The notes under the pieces are model-generated. The model did no database searches, was not told the origin of the DNA, and saw only the letters and a list, made by a program, of their open reading frames with translations. A DNA stretch of 14,403 nt from Chromera velia (lineage: Eukaryota; Sar; Chromeraceae): NCBI GenBank assembly GCA_018398765.1, contig JAHBMJ010000210.1, forward strand, positions 1 through 14,403. Direction: 5' to 3'. The translations under genes and the position numbers were made by a program. Shown piece by piece: positions 1 through 8,640 of the stretch. Numbering within the stretch: position 1 is the stretch's first letter; each line of letters begins with the position of its first letter.

Positions 1-560
1 CGTAGTATTGTGAGGCGAGGCACGGGGCCGGCCAACCCCGGGCTGAGCCGAACTGGCGCGCCCTACCGCCGTTGGGACCCACACGGCTCACAGCACACGT
101 ACGCAGGCTCATGGAGGCGCCGCCATGGCAGTCTGTATTGGAAGAGAAATAATATGCAGACGGGAGTAATTAACGTACGACAAATAGAATTAAATAGAAA
201 AGCATGCATTTGTCCTATCAGACGTTGACTGTAAGAAAGCAACCGCACTGTCAGTTCTTCCGTAAGTAGGATGAGTCAAGTCTCTGAACTAAGCTAGAAC
301 TAGCTTAGGAGGTGGGGAACCAAGCTTCCCTACGGTATCTAACTATAATCTAAGTTTTTCTTCAGAGTCATCCCTTACTAATTTAGTTATATAAAAAAGG
401 AAACGTAAAAAAACTAATATGAATGTGCTTTTTACTAAGCTTCTACTATTACCTTTCTAGCTACGTTTTTTACAAACTTATACAAACCGCCAGTATTCAT
501 TGTACTATTCAAACTATATCCAGAGTTTAAATTACTAAGGAGTCTAGATAGTAAGAAGTT
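1..560. other. Gene-poor left edge: GC-rich start, then AT-rich DNA
   Basis: The first ~130 bases are GC-rich and the composition drops sharply afterwards to AT-rich DNA with many TAG/CTAG words and short A and T runs. A 72-codon plus-strand frame covers 10-228, but it starts on GTG, crosses the composition boundary and has no recognisable motif, so I do not call it a gene. Positions 1-130 could be the 3' end of a gene cut by the window edge. I see no RNA gene here. Confidence 0.4.
289..308. repeat. Near-perfect palindrome, 9-bp arms, 2-bp loop
   Basis: CTAAGCTAG, then AA, then CTAGCTTAG: the two arms are exact reverse complements. It lies in AT-rich non-coding DNA with no gene start nearby. 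It could form a cruciform or be a dimer-binding site; no function is shown. Confidence 0.7.
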
Positions 561-751
561 TGTTAACCTTTGTTTGCAATGAACTTTGCATGCCAGTGTA
601 CGTTAAAAGTTGCGTCAAAAGCGGCATTCTGCTCTTCACACAGCATGTCTCGGGCCTCTCGGCAACTTCCTACATTGAGCTTCTCTGATCGTCGCTCTTC
701 GGAGCCTCTTCCCTCTCTTTCTTCCCCAGTCTGACTTGATGTCTCTTTCTC

Positions 752-757
752 TTTATT
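752..757 (-). promoter_or_regulatory. AATAAA word just after the minus-strand gene
   Basis: Reads AATAAA on the minus strand about 20 bases after the TGA stop at 776-778. It matches the animal-type polyadenylation hexamer, but such signals are poorly conserved in protists and the word may be chance. Confidence 0.2.
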
Positions 758-775
758 TCCATTCCTTCCCATTTA

Positions 776-3573
776 TCACTCAGGCCTTTCAGTGTCTCTC
801 TCACCGGCTCTTGCTCCTTCTCCCTCATGCTCCGCTTCTTTCTCTTCACGAAGGGTGGGCATATAGGCGTCCAAGCCTTTCTTTCTCTCCTCCCAATACT
901 TCGCAATCAAGTCCGCTGTGTTGCTTTCTTTGCAACCAAACCGCAGACCTCCCTCGGCAGACTGATCGGCACACCGGTCGCGTGGGCGGTTGGAGGACGA
1001 AGAGACAATGCATCGGGGGGGAGGGGGGGGAAGGACCGCAGCAGAATTGTAGGCGGGCTGGTGCGAAGATGAGGACATACGGGGAACCGGTGGGGCAGCC
1101 AAAATGACATTCTTTGTAGAGCCTGTGAGACCAACCGAGGGGGCGGTATGTTTTGTTAGCTCCGCGGGTCGGCTGGTGGTTTCAGTCTCACCAAACGTAC
1201 TGGGTGCTCTACTTTGTTCGACCGCATCCGTTTCCTTTTTCTCATTCTCTTGTTCCTGATTTTCATCAGACGCCCTCTCGCCGACCCCTTCCGCAGCAAC
1301 AGGAGGGGACGAAAGGGACGACCCCCAGGCTTCCAAAGACGACTCCGAGCCCTCTTCGTCTTCCTCTCCATCATCGATACGAAATCCTAGGCCAAACCCC
1401 CCACCATCCCTTCTCCCTGCTACTGGGGACCTAGCAAATCTTTTCCTAGGACGGGGTGCTGCCTCCTCGCCCCTCCCTCCAAACTCCACATCGACCTCCA
1501 CGATCTGAGAAGAAGAAGACGACCTCCTTTCACTAGAGGGCGTCCCGAGAGAAACAGACCAGTGCACTGACAGACGACGCTCCCCCGCTGCGCTCGCACC
1601 CGCAGAAAGCAGACTGAAGTTACCCCCCCCCAAGGCCATACCCCCCGCACAACAGGGCCCGCTGCACACCTCCCCCCCTACAGATACACCGGCCGCCCCT
1701 TCAGCAAAGCTCCTCGGGGAAGCCCCCGGAGAGTCGGGAGGCCTATTTTGCCCTTCCAATCCTGCACCAAGTCCGTCCGAGTCAAGCAAGGGAATGAAGT
1801 CAATGAAGGGAAAACTTGTTGAAGAGCTGTGATCCCGCTCAGCTACCTTGTACCGTAAAAAGGAGACAAGAGAATGGGGGGTAAAGCAGGTAGGGGGGCG
1901 GGAGAAGAGGAAGGACAAAAGAGAAAATCGAATTCCAAACGAAGGTCGAGAAATCAGTAATCACACGTTAACATTGACTATCAGCAGGCATTTAGAAGGG
2001 GAAATAAAGCTTCAAACCCACCTCTTGTGGCCTCTCCCTCTCGTCGCTCATCTGGACATGTTTTGTCAAACTGCGTTGTCAGATTCTCTCCCTCCCCCGT
2101 CACGCAGTCCACTTGTTTCTTTCCCCCCTCGTCTTTTTCGATCTCTTTCTCTGTCTGAGACCTCTCAAGATCCTCGTCAATTTGCGGGTCTTTGAACTCT
2201 TTCTTTCCCTCACTCTCAACCTCTCCTTTCTCATCCGTCTCTGCGCGCAATGAAGGGAGAGCCGCCGTGTCCATGTCCCCATCCCCCGTCGACGGCAAAC
2301 GGCCGCCTTCCACTTCCTCCGAAGCCTCCGCGGGAGGCTGTGCGGACGCAGCGCTTGGACCCTGCGAGCGGTCAGGGACAACACAGGCAGAAGAACGTGA
2401 GGCAGATGAGCACAGTGCCCAGTCATGCGCGTCCATGGGGATTTCCCCCCCTCTGGATGGTGCTGTTGCTCTGACTGCAGGCAGTTTCAGGGGAGTCACC
2501 TTCATTATCTCCCTCTCCCTCTCTCGTCCTCTACCCCCCTGCGAGACCGCAGAACAAGAACAACGCGGAGACGCGAGAGACGCCGTGCAGGTGCCTATCC
2601 TCTCCGAAGGCACACCGAGAGACGCGGGGGTGCTCTGTTTCAAAATCGACCTAGGCTTGGGCGGGAGAAGGGGGGAGAGTACTGGGGACCCGGAAACGGA
2701 CTCGAGTAGAAATCTAGGAGGGGGGTCGTAACGGGGGGTGTCGTCGTTCCTAGAGTGAACATAGCTAACAGGTCGCCTCGGAATGGAAAGAAGACTTGCA
2801 CCTGTTGCTGTTCGTACTGGAATATGTGTAGCGGTTGAGTAAAGGGGGGAATGGGGGGGAGCGTGGAGTGCCAAGCGCGGGACTGCAGACTCAGATGCGC
2901 ATGCGCGGGAGCGCTGACTTTGTGAGTGAGAAGGCGGAGCTTCAGCTTCTTCTGCCGTGTTTCCTTCACTCCATTTCCGCATCTCTATGATCTGACCTTC
3001 TGACCTCTCAGACTCTCTGTATTGCTGCAGGGAGGGAGGGAGACGCTGAATCAAAACAGGCGTGCCACATTCCTCTCCAGTCTCCTGTCTCGACTTCGTT
3101 ATCCCCCCTCTCTCTGCATCAGAGGAACAGGGCTGCACCTCGGCCGAATGCATCCATGGCGACTCTGGTGCGCTATCGGCAGCTGCAATCCCGTGTGCCT
3201 CAAAGTCCGACGGGCGCATAAGGGATAGATCAGTTGGGCCGTGGCTGAGAGATCCCTGTGTGATATGAGACTGAGCATGCCCGGTGGGTTTCCACGAGGA
3301 TTCTGCCAGAGTCGAGGGACGAGGAGACAGCGCAGAGTTGGGGAGAGATGGACCACAATCCCCCCAGGCATTCGGAGAGGATCCGGAGGGCTTTTCCAAT
3401 TCTCGGGACTGCGTTTGCTGTCTCGAACTTAGTGGCCAGCGCCGAAGGAAGAAATAACGCAAGAGGAAGAACAGAAGAGCAGCACAGACGACCACAATGA
3501 TCGGGCCGAGATAAATCCACATGGGTACATCCCCACCTGCTGTCTCGGCCCCCCGCAGGCTCCTCTCACTCAT
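776..3573 (-). CDS. Two-exon gene: single-pass membrane protein with long disordered tail
   Basis: Exons are 3573-2022 and 1842-776. Joining them gives 873 codons including the TGA stop, a protein of 872 residues. The ATG at 3573 is the first methionine after an in-frame TAA at 3612-3610. Residues 1-18 are hydrophilic, and residues 19-43 form one strongly hydrophobic helix (WIYLGPIIVVVCAALLFFLL...) followed directly by RYFFLRRW. The positive-inside rule then predicts a signal anchor with the N-terminus outside and the tail in the cytoplasm. There is no cleavable signal peptide. The ~825-residue tail is Ser/Pro-rich and looks disordered. It has a charged Lys/Glu block just before the splice junction, a poly-Pro run near VLPPPPPRC, an acidic DDGEEDEEGSESS stretch and a basic PRPRKRF patch. 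No enzyme domain is visible and I do not recognise the family. A role as a membrane-tethered scaffold is only a guess. Confidence 0.7.
1843..2021 (-). other. 179-bp GT-AG intron
   Basis: The donor is AGAG|GTGGGT (intron starts at 2021) and the acceptor is GGTAG|CTGAGC (ends at 1843). A long C/T-rich tract precedes the acceptor. Exon 1 leaves one base and exon 2 supplies two, so the frame is kept across the join. Without splicing, exon 1 would run 13 further codons to a stop at 1981-1983. A different AG seven bases earlier (ACAAG|GTAGCT) would break the phase. Confidence 0.65.
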
Positions 3574-3813
3574 CTTGAAGAACAAACTGTGTATGGGTAT
3601 GTATCTAATTTACTCTTGAGGGCAACAGATCAAGGGCACCACTCTGGTATATTATCGGCACCCAAAACCTCTCTTTACCAGATTGAGACCGACCAGAAGG
3701 ACGGTCGATCGTGTACTAAGCTCAGATGGACCAAGAGTTCTTCACAAAGTGGCCGTTGTGTGAGCTAGTGGTTGAACTGCCTGTCTGATTCATGGAGAGC
3801 CGGTCAATGATGG

Positions 3814-3831
3814 TAGCTCTATATAGAGCTA
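3814..3831. promoter_or_regulatory. 18-bp perfect palindrome with TATA-like centre
   Basis: TAGCTCTATATAGAGCTA equals its own reverse complement. The centre CTATATAG resembles a TATA element readable in both directions. It lies ~240 bases upstream of the minus-strand start and a similar distance from the plus-strand ORF. The promoter role is inferred from position only. Confidence 0.4.
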
Positions 3832-3927
3832 GCTAGGGCTTGACATGGCCTGTCGGCATCCGAAAGAGTACATGGAGGGCAGTTCGGCATAGTTCAGCAA
3901 GCAAAGAGGCCATTGAGGGGCCCTAAG

Positions 3928-4009
3928 AATTAATCTTAATTATATATATTATATATACCCTCAAGTTTAATTATATTAATATATCGATATAAAATTATAT
4001 ATAATATTA
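3928..4009. repeat. AT-rich low-complexity block
   Basis: About 80 bases almost wholly of A and T, built from AATTA, TATATA and ATATTA words that can pair with one another. The surrounding DNA is near 50% GC. Confidence 0.6.
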
Positions 4010-4064
4010 GCATCCGCCTCAGTGATGTGTGTGTTTTTATTGCAAGGAACTCACCGGTTGCAAT

Positions 4065-4724
4065 ATGGTTGCAATGGGGAGTGTGTCACGTGCCACATGC
4101 ATATGTACCGTCGGTACAGCGCTGAAAGACCTTCCGCATGTCCTTCCCTCTGTCTCCTCAGACTCTCCTGGTGCAATGGAGCCCTCCCTTGAAGCTTCGG
4201 AAGCGTGTAATCAGACGTCCTGTTTGAGTTCTGCATGCACAGGCCGTCCGAAATTGTCTTGGCCCGTAGAAGCAAAATTCTCATTTTTTCTCGAGCCAGC
4301 CGCCTCCGTTTGTTCCGCCCGTCTCCCTTCATCAGGTGGAAGAGTTTACACCCTCCAAGGGATGCCCGCCCCATGGTATGTGCGCCTATTTCTTCTCACA
4401 ATAACCCAGCACGGAATATACAGCACTCCCGTCAGAAAAGGCGCGGCAAGATCGGAGCGCCAGCTTCAGTATGTCGACAGAGACATGAACCCTGATCTTG
4501 CAGTCAATGCACTGCACAGCCGAAAAAAGGACCACCCAGCGCCGAGTACCGACAACTCGACCATCAATGCACTTCATTCCTTCTCCACTTCCTACAACAA
4601 GGACGCCCTATCCGGCTGGGAGAAAATGGAAACTATCGACGGTCAGCTCATTCTTCGTCGCGCATGCAGTCTCAAAATATATATGGTAGACGGACGGGCA
4701 GGAAGCCAGAGGCAGTGCAACTGA
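4065..4724 (+). CDS. Unrecognised 219-codon ORF (hypothetical)
   Basis: The frame is open from before 4029 to a TGA at 4722-4724. The first ATG is at 4065 (context CAATATGG, another in-frame ATG three codons later). Read this way it gives a 219-residue protein, rich in Ser, Cys and Ala, with a mildly hydrophobic segment near YVRLFLLTI and a short internal echo of NALHS about 20 residues apart. I recognise no domain. An open frame this long is unlikely by chance at ~50% GC, but the minus strand also has a 107-codon frame over 4051-4374, so the coding strand is not certain. An acceptor-like TTGCAAG|GAAC ends at 4046, so it might instead be an internal exon. A good donor-like word, GTATGT, occurs inside the frame at 4376. 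Confidence 0.3.
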   Translation: MVAMGSVSRATCICTVGTALKDLPHVLPSVSSDSPGAMEPSLEASEACNQTSCLSSACTGRPKLSWPVEAKFSFFLEPAASVCSARLPSSGGRVYTLQGMPAPWYVRLFLLTITQHGIYSTPVRKGAARSERQLQYVDRDMNPDLAVNALHSRKKDHPAPSTDNSTINALHSFSTSYNKDALSGWEKMETIDGQLILRRACSLKIYMVDGRAGSQRQCN

Positions 4725-4865
4725 AATTATGGAGTTTCATACCATGAACAGTGTTTGACTATCATTTCGACTTGTGTGTGCAGATTCAGTTTGACCAAAA
4801 CGGCAGACCCACCCCCCGACACACATACACAAACCAAGGGAGGGAAAAGAGGAAGGAAATAGGGA

Positions 4866-4923
4866 CATACATACATACATACATACATATATGAATACAC
4901 ACATACATACGTACATACATACA

Positions 4924-4928
<5 letters not shown>
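4866..4928. repeat. CATA tetranucleotide microsatellite
   Basis: Repeated CATA units, interrupted near 4889-4905 and resuming to about 4928, lead directly into the large compound array on the right. Confidence 0.85.
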
Positions 4929-4929
<1 letters not shown>

Positions 4930-5010
<81 letters not shown>

Positions 5011-5071
5011 TGACACACACACACACATACACACACATACACACACATACACACACATACACACACATACA

Positions 5072-5111
<40 letters not shown>

Positions 5112-5122
5112 ACACACACACC

Positions 5123-5193
<71 letters not shown>
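4930..5193. repeat. Compound microsatellite with inverted symmetry
   Basis: The order is (CT)n at 4930-4961, (TG)n at 4961-5009, a short TCTGAC break, six exact copies of ACACACATAC at 5021-5080, (CA)n with CCCACCCACCC interruptions to 5166, then (GA)n at 5167-5193. The right half is broadly the reverse complement of the left half, so one strand could fold into a very long hairpin. Open frames across it on both strands encode only Cys-Val or His-Thr repeats and are artefacts. Confidence 0.9.
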
Positions 5194-5293
5194 CATGGCT
5201 CCACAAAGCTGCACACGGTGTCGGATGCATACTGAACGATGACACACGGTTTATTCCCTCCCTCCTCTGGTTCTCTGCTTCCTTCTTTGATCT

Positions 5294-5393
5294 TGGTAAG
5301 AGCCCCGCTCAGACGTTTTGGAAGATCGTTGAATGGTTCCTGTTTCTTTTCATTCTCCATTATTCCTTCAATGGCTCAATGGTCTTCCTGCAG
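5294..5393 (+). other. Candidate 100-bp intron
   Basis: The donor TTG|GTAAGAG and the acceptor CTTCCTGCAG|GT are the best-matched splice pair on the plus strand of this region, and they keep the frame between flanking open frames. The drawback is that ATG 5333 lies inside it, so this intron and that start codon exclude each other. Confidence 0.35.
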
Positions 5394-5785
5394 GTGAACA
5401 GGTTGCTGTCGTCCTGTCTACCGTCTCCTCTGACAAGAAAGACGATAAAACGTCAGGTTTCTCGCCCCCGTCATTTTCTTCTGGGGGGACCACAAAGGCC
5501 TCCACCCACCTGAGAGGATCTGCAAGGGGACAGAGGGAAACTGAATTAAGTTTGGAATTTTCTTTGTCTCCTTCTGCTTCACACCCCTTGATGCCCATGT
5601 TTCTGCACTATAACAGCACTGACTCAGAAGAACAGGACTCCATGGAGGTCGGCCGTCCCCTTCAGTCGTCGAAGTTGTCGTTGGAGAAGGAACAGGGGGC
5701 GATACGCAGAGCTTTTGGGGTCAGCTTGTTTCGATCCCCTCGCATCTCTCTCTCTCTGCCGCCTTTGATCCTTCCTCTTCAATAA
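5333..5785 (+). CDS. Probable 5' exon region of a plus-strand gene, unknown product
   Basis: The frame is open for 150 codons to a TAA at 5783-5785, and an AATAAA word overlaps that stop. It encodes a Ser/Thr/Lys/Glu-rich, mostly hydrophilic segment with no recognised domain. Two 5' ends are possible. (1) Translation starts at ATG 5333, placing a short hydrophobic stretch (PVSFHSPLFLQWLNGLPA) at the N-terminus. (2) An intron 5294-5393 with a good donor (CTTG|GTAAGAG) and acceptor (TTCCTGCAG|GTGAAC) joins an earlier exon; this also keeps the phase, but no ATG follows the microsatellite in that frame. To join the downstream exons, the frame would have to be spliced before 5783, for example at GAG|GTCGGC (5648) or GGG|GTCAGC (5720). 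Both are phase 0, and neither is a strong donor. A minus-strand frame over 5368-5598 is also open, so the strand call is moderate. Confidence 0.38.
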   Translation: MVPVSFHSPLFLQWLNGLPAGEQVAVVLSTVSSDKKDDKTSGFSPPSFSSGGTTKASTHLRGSARGQRETELSLEFSLSPSASHPLMPMFLHYNSTDSEEQDSMEVGRPLQSSKLSLEKEQGAIRRAFGVSLFRSPRISLSLPPLILPLQ

Positions 5786-5940
5786 AACCCTCAAAAGGAC
5801 TGCCAGCCCATTCTGCTGCTATGTAGTGTATGCTTTCTTTGATGCACGCTCGCTCTCTTTTGATCTCTGCCCCGTACTCCCTGACGTGAAATCTTGTGTC
5901 TGTCGTTCTGTTTGTGTAGAAAAAAGAAACATAGAGTTTG

Positions 5941-6003
5941 TGCCTGCCTGTCTGTCTGTCTGTCTGTCTGTCTGTCTGGCTGTCTGCCTGGCTGGCTGGC
6001 TGC
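5941..6003. repeat. TGTC/GGCT tetranucleotide microsatellite
   Basis: TGCC, TGTC and GGCT units in a row, ending in CTGCAG|GT, which also resembles a splice acceptor. It lies between candidate exons, so it is probably intronic. Confidence 0.8.
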
Positions 6004-6107
6004 AGGTCCCCTGCCCCCTTTGTCTTTGTTGCTTTCTTTCTTTTCGTCTGTTGTGTACATGAAGAAAAGAAGGGAGAAGAAGAAACATATAGCCTGACTG
6101 TCTGCAG

Positions 6108-7138
6108 GTCCGTATTACAAACAGTTTCGTGTCGGGTAACTTGAACGAAAAGCAGTTCTCTCTCAACCGGCTCAGGCAGTCTGTCCTTCACTCCGTCCGG
6201 GCTTTCGTGAATGTGAGGCCGCAGTCGGCCCTGCACGGTCAGGTAGTCGCGTCGTGCGTCGCGTGTGCGTGCGTCAATGCGAGGGAATCTCGGTGCGATG
6301 ATCTGTGGGCTGCCGTCCCGCTGTCGTCTCCGTGCGGAGATTTGGAGCTTCGAGATGTTCCCCCTCAGATGCGGGAAGACGGGAGGGTTCTGTACGCCTG
6401 TGTAGGTGCGGAAGGGGGAGGGGGCAAAGACGCAAGCTCATTCCACGTTCAGGGCAGTGGCTTTCAAGTTCTTGCGATCAACGGAGAACGCTGAGGTCAG
6501 AAGAAGAATCGCAGGATAAAAATCGAAAAGTCTTCCTTGTTGTGACTCACAGCAATCATGTCCAAAAGTTGCACTTGGTCTTCTTTCGGCGTTGTTGATT
6601 ACTTCCAGGTTTTCGCCTACATGGGAGAGTGTCTGGAAGTCAGCCAGGCGGTCTCTGATAGGCTGAACTGTCTGCGGTGTTCGTGTGCGTCTGCGGTGTG
6701 TGTGCATGCGTGCGTGTGTGTGCGTGTGTGTGTGTGTGTGCGTGCAAGAGTGGGAAGGGGAGTGTGATTGTGTGAGAGATTGTATGTGTGTGGGCATGGA
6801 CAGCATCCGTGAATACATCGATCCAGATTTTGAGATAGACACAATGACAGATGCAAACGTACACGATCCAGCAGTTGCATGCATGTGTCCTTCCTTCGCC
6901 GGAAGAGCTGAGGAGATGGACGGTCGCGAGAGACGGGTGGGTGTCTGACGACGTTTCCCTTTCTTTCTCTTTTCTGTTCCTCCACAGAGTAACTCTCTAA
7001 TTGTGTTGCTTGTGCCTGCCATCCGCACAGAAGGGCCCCTACCGCCACCCTCTGAACATCCCCCAGGGGCGCAACGCGACAGTTGGCGGTGACGCGCACA
7101 CCGGGGGGGAGTGGTTTCTTTCTGGAGTGCGGCATTGA
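6108..7138 (+). CDS. Four-exon 3' part of a plus-strand gene, unknown product
   Basis: Proposed exons are 6108-6401, 6609-6676, 6804-6936 and 7031-7138. Acceptors are TGTCTGCAG|GTCCG, TTACTTCCAG|GTTTT, GGACAG|CATCC and ATCCGCACAG|AAGG. Donors are CCTGT|GTAGG, CTGCG|GTGTT and ACGG|GTGGGT. Phases 0, 2 and 0 match at every join. The result is 200 residues ending in a TGA at 7136-7138. Exon 1 begins VRITNSFVSGNLNEKQFSL, exon 2 encodes VFAYMGECLEVSQAVSDRLN, exon 3 contains REYIDPDFEIDTMTDANV, and the last exon begins KGPYRHPLNIPQGRNATVGG. These segments look like ordinary globular protein, unlike the flanking low-complexity DNA, but I recognise no family. The first two donors are weak; CAG|GTAGTC inside exon 1 is an alternative. 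The segment probably continues from the 5333-5785 frame. The exon set is a hand prediction. Confidence 0.45.
6694..6744. repeat. TG/CGTG microsatellite in an intron
   Basis: TG units mixed with CGTG and GCATGCG, lying in the proposed intron 6677-6803 upstream of the third exon's acceptor. Confidence 0.85.
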
Positions 7139-7195
7139 TGGACCTTCACTCCTCCCTGAGGGCGGGATGCTAAGGACCATCTGAGTCAGATGCAC

Positions 7196-7216
7196 AGACA
7201 GAGACAGAGACAGAGA
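7196..7216. repeat. ACAGAG hexamer repeat
   Basis: About three and a half ACAGAG units in a row. A shorter AGAGACAGAGACAG run recurs at 7626-7639. Confidence 0.75.
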
Positions 7217-7654
7217 GGGTCTGTGTGGGTGAATGCAGTCATGGGACTATCCTTTCTCGCGTCTGTCTGTCAGTGTCTTCTTTGAGGGAGTCTGCGTGGG
7301 GAAAGAGTCTTTTTTTAAAGTTGTGAAGGGCTCGTATACGATAATTGCCCTCTCCTGAGAGTTGTATGCATGCATCGGTTCGTTTTGTGGAATGCATTTC
7401 CAGTGTCGATGAACTTTTGTTTTTTTGTCGTCTCGTCTCGTCTCTGCTCTTCCTTCCTGTTGTTTCTTTCGGGTTCTTGTTCCAAAGAGACAAGAACAAA
7501 AAGGCAAACAGAAAAGATGAATGAGCGCATCGCCTTCATTTCTTTGGGGATTTGTGTGTCTGCTTAACATGCTCTGCCTGCGTCGTTAAATACCAACAGA
7601 GTAAGGTTACGTTGTTTTTGTGGAAGAGACAGAGACAGAAGTAAGGGTTCCTTC

Positions 7655-7688
<34 letters not shown>
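7655..7688. repeat. TG dinucleotide microsatellite
   Basis: About 16 uninterrupted GT units ending in GCGTG. Confidence 0.9.
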
Positions 7689-7689
<1 letters not shown>

Positions 7690-8056
7690 CTTTCTTCCCT
7701 TCTTTCGTTCAAAGAAGCGATGAAGAGAAGCCAGACACAGATGCATTTGCGGAACTTGTGAGTTGTTTGAACTTCGTGGGCAGACGGACGACGCTCTCTG
7801 TCTGCAGAAAAAAGAAGGTGAAGACGCGAATCATGCATGAGAAACACTCGACTCGTTTGAAAAAGAAAGAGACATACAAGCTCTTATTCCGACGAATGGT
7901 CTCCGTCTAAAGATCGAAATGAATGATGTTCCGATGAAGCGAGGGAAGGAGGGAGAGAAACGAGAGGCTGAAGTGCGACAAACACAGAAGGCCTTGGGGC
8001 AGAGGCAAAGACCGACACAAACAGCAGAGACGCTCTCTGTTCTTGTGCCTCAATTC

Positions 8057-8147
<91 letters not shown>
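8057..8147. repeat. Compound (CT)n(GT)n microsatellite
   Basis: CT units at 8057-8082 pass directly into GT units to 8147, with one TATGC interruption. The order and orientation are the same as in the left half of the array at 4930-5009. Confidence 0.9.
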
Positions 8148-8261
8148 ACGTCTTTTTGTACGAACGGCTATACACCCGTCGTGCATGAATGCCACTGTGA
8201 AGCAGTCAGCCAGGCAGTCTTAAGTGACTGCCGAAGCATCATGGACCTTCTTTTGTTTTAG

Positions 8262-8388
8262 TTGTGTGCATGCACAATCTTCTGATCCCGCACTAATGGG
8301 ACTGTCAGATATATTGGCGGGGTGGTGTGATGCTGCCGACGCAGATCTCACAAGCAGCTCTCACGGCAACAGACTGACGTGCGGCGAG
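8262..8388 (+). CDS. Isolated candidate exon
   Basis: The acceptor TTTTGTTTTAG (AG at 8260-8261) and the strong donor GGCGAG|GTGAGAG bracket a 127-base segment with an open frame. The frame reads CVHAQSSDPALMGLSDILAG and continues to HGNRLTCGE. It includes an ATG (MGLSDILAG), so it could be an initial exon. No partner exon is visible in the AT-rich DNA to the right, and I recognise no domain. It may be an exon of the upstream plus-strand gene, a decayed exon, or chance. Confidence 0.22.
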
Positions 8389-8610
8389 GTGAGAGCGAGG
8401 CAGCGATACCTGCGCGTCACTTAGTGCATTGCCTGATTATGCTGAACATGAGTACGAGAAGTCTCAAGTGATTGCATTTTTCCTTTGTTTTGAACATGCT
8501 TTAGCAGGCAGACATACCGTGATAAATACGTATCGGCCGTGCATTAGTTCTTTCATCCAAGTGTATCTTTTTTTTAAGGGAAAAAAAAATTTAAAAAAAT
8601 GTTACAGCTG

Positions 8611-8640
8611 TACTATAGCCGCTAGTATAGCGGTTAAAGA
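8611..8640 (+). repeat. tRNA A-box-like hairpin
   Basis: CCGCTA-GTA-TAGCGG (8619-8633) is an exact 6-bp stem with a 3-base loop. The string TAGTATAGCGGTTAA resembles the D-arm/A-box of tRNA genes such as tRNA-Glu or tRNA-Asp. No matching T-arm occurs at tRNA spacing; the nearest T-arm-like word is at 8810. It is probably a fragment of a tRNA-derived SINE or chance. Confidence 0.3.

Larger units (their letters stand above)
3574..4064. promoter_or_regulatory. Intergenic region, possible divergent promoter
   Basis: About 490 bases separate the ATG of the minus-strand membrane-protein gene (3573) from the first ATG of the plus-strand ORF at 4065. It contains an exact 18-bp palindrome at 3814-3831 and an AT-rich block at 3928-4009 made of TATATA/AATTA words. 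If both neighbours are genes they are transcribed apart from here. I see no coding potential in it. Confidence 0.35.
7139..8261. other. Non-coding flank with microsatellites
   Basis: This follows the proposed stop at 7138. It holds an ACAGAG repeat (7196-7216), TG arrays and pyrimidine-rich stretches. Open frames of 60-107 codons occur on both strands, but they overlap one another or run through the repeats, and none looks like protein. Part is likely to be the 3' UTR of the upstream gene. Confidence 0.4.

Noticed and set aside
26-62. GGCCGGCC, CCCGGG and GGCGCGCC rare-cutter sites close together, suggesting cloning vector
   Set aside because: No vector or linker sequence is recognisable around them, and another GGCGCGCC occurs at 10229 in plain genomic context. 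Chance in GC-rich DNA is enough.
736-1107. Plus-strand 123-codon frame, and similar plus frames over 1848-3432
   Set aside because: They are antisense shadows of the two-exon minus-strand gene, whose frames are far longer.
4727-5513. Long open frames of 92-207 codons on both strands around the microsatellite
   Set aside because: They are open only because dinucleotide repeats contain no stops; the products are Cys-Val, His-Thr, Leu-Ser or Arg-Glu repeats.
5721-6236. 171-codon minus-strand frame
   Set aside because: It runs through the TGTC repeat (producing a TDRQ run) and opposes plus-strand exons with better splice signals. It remains a weak alternative.
6438-7195. Minus-strand frames of 192-196 codons
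   Set aside because: They contain a His-Thr run from the TG microsatellite and overlap three plus-strand exon candidates that join in phase.
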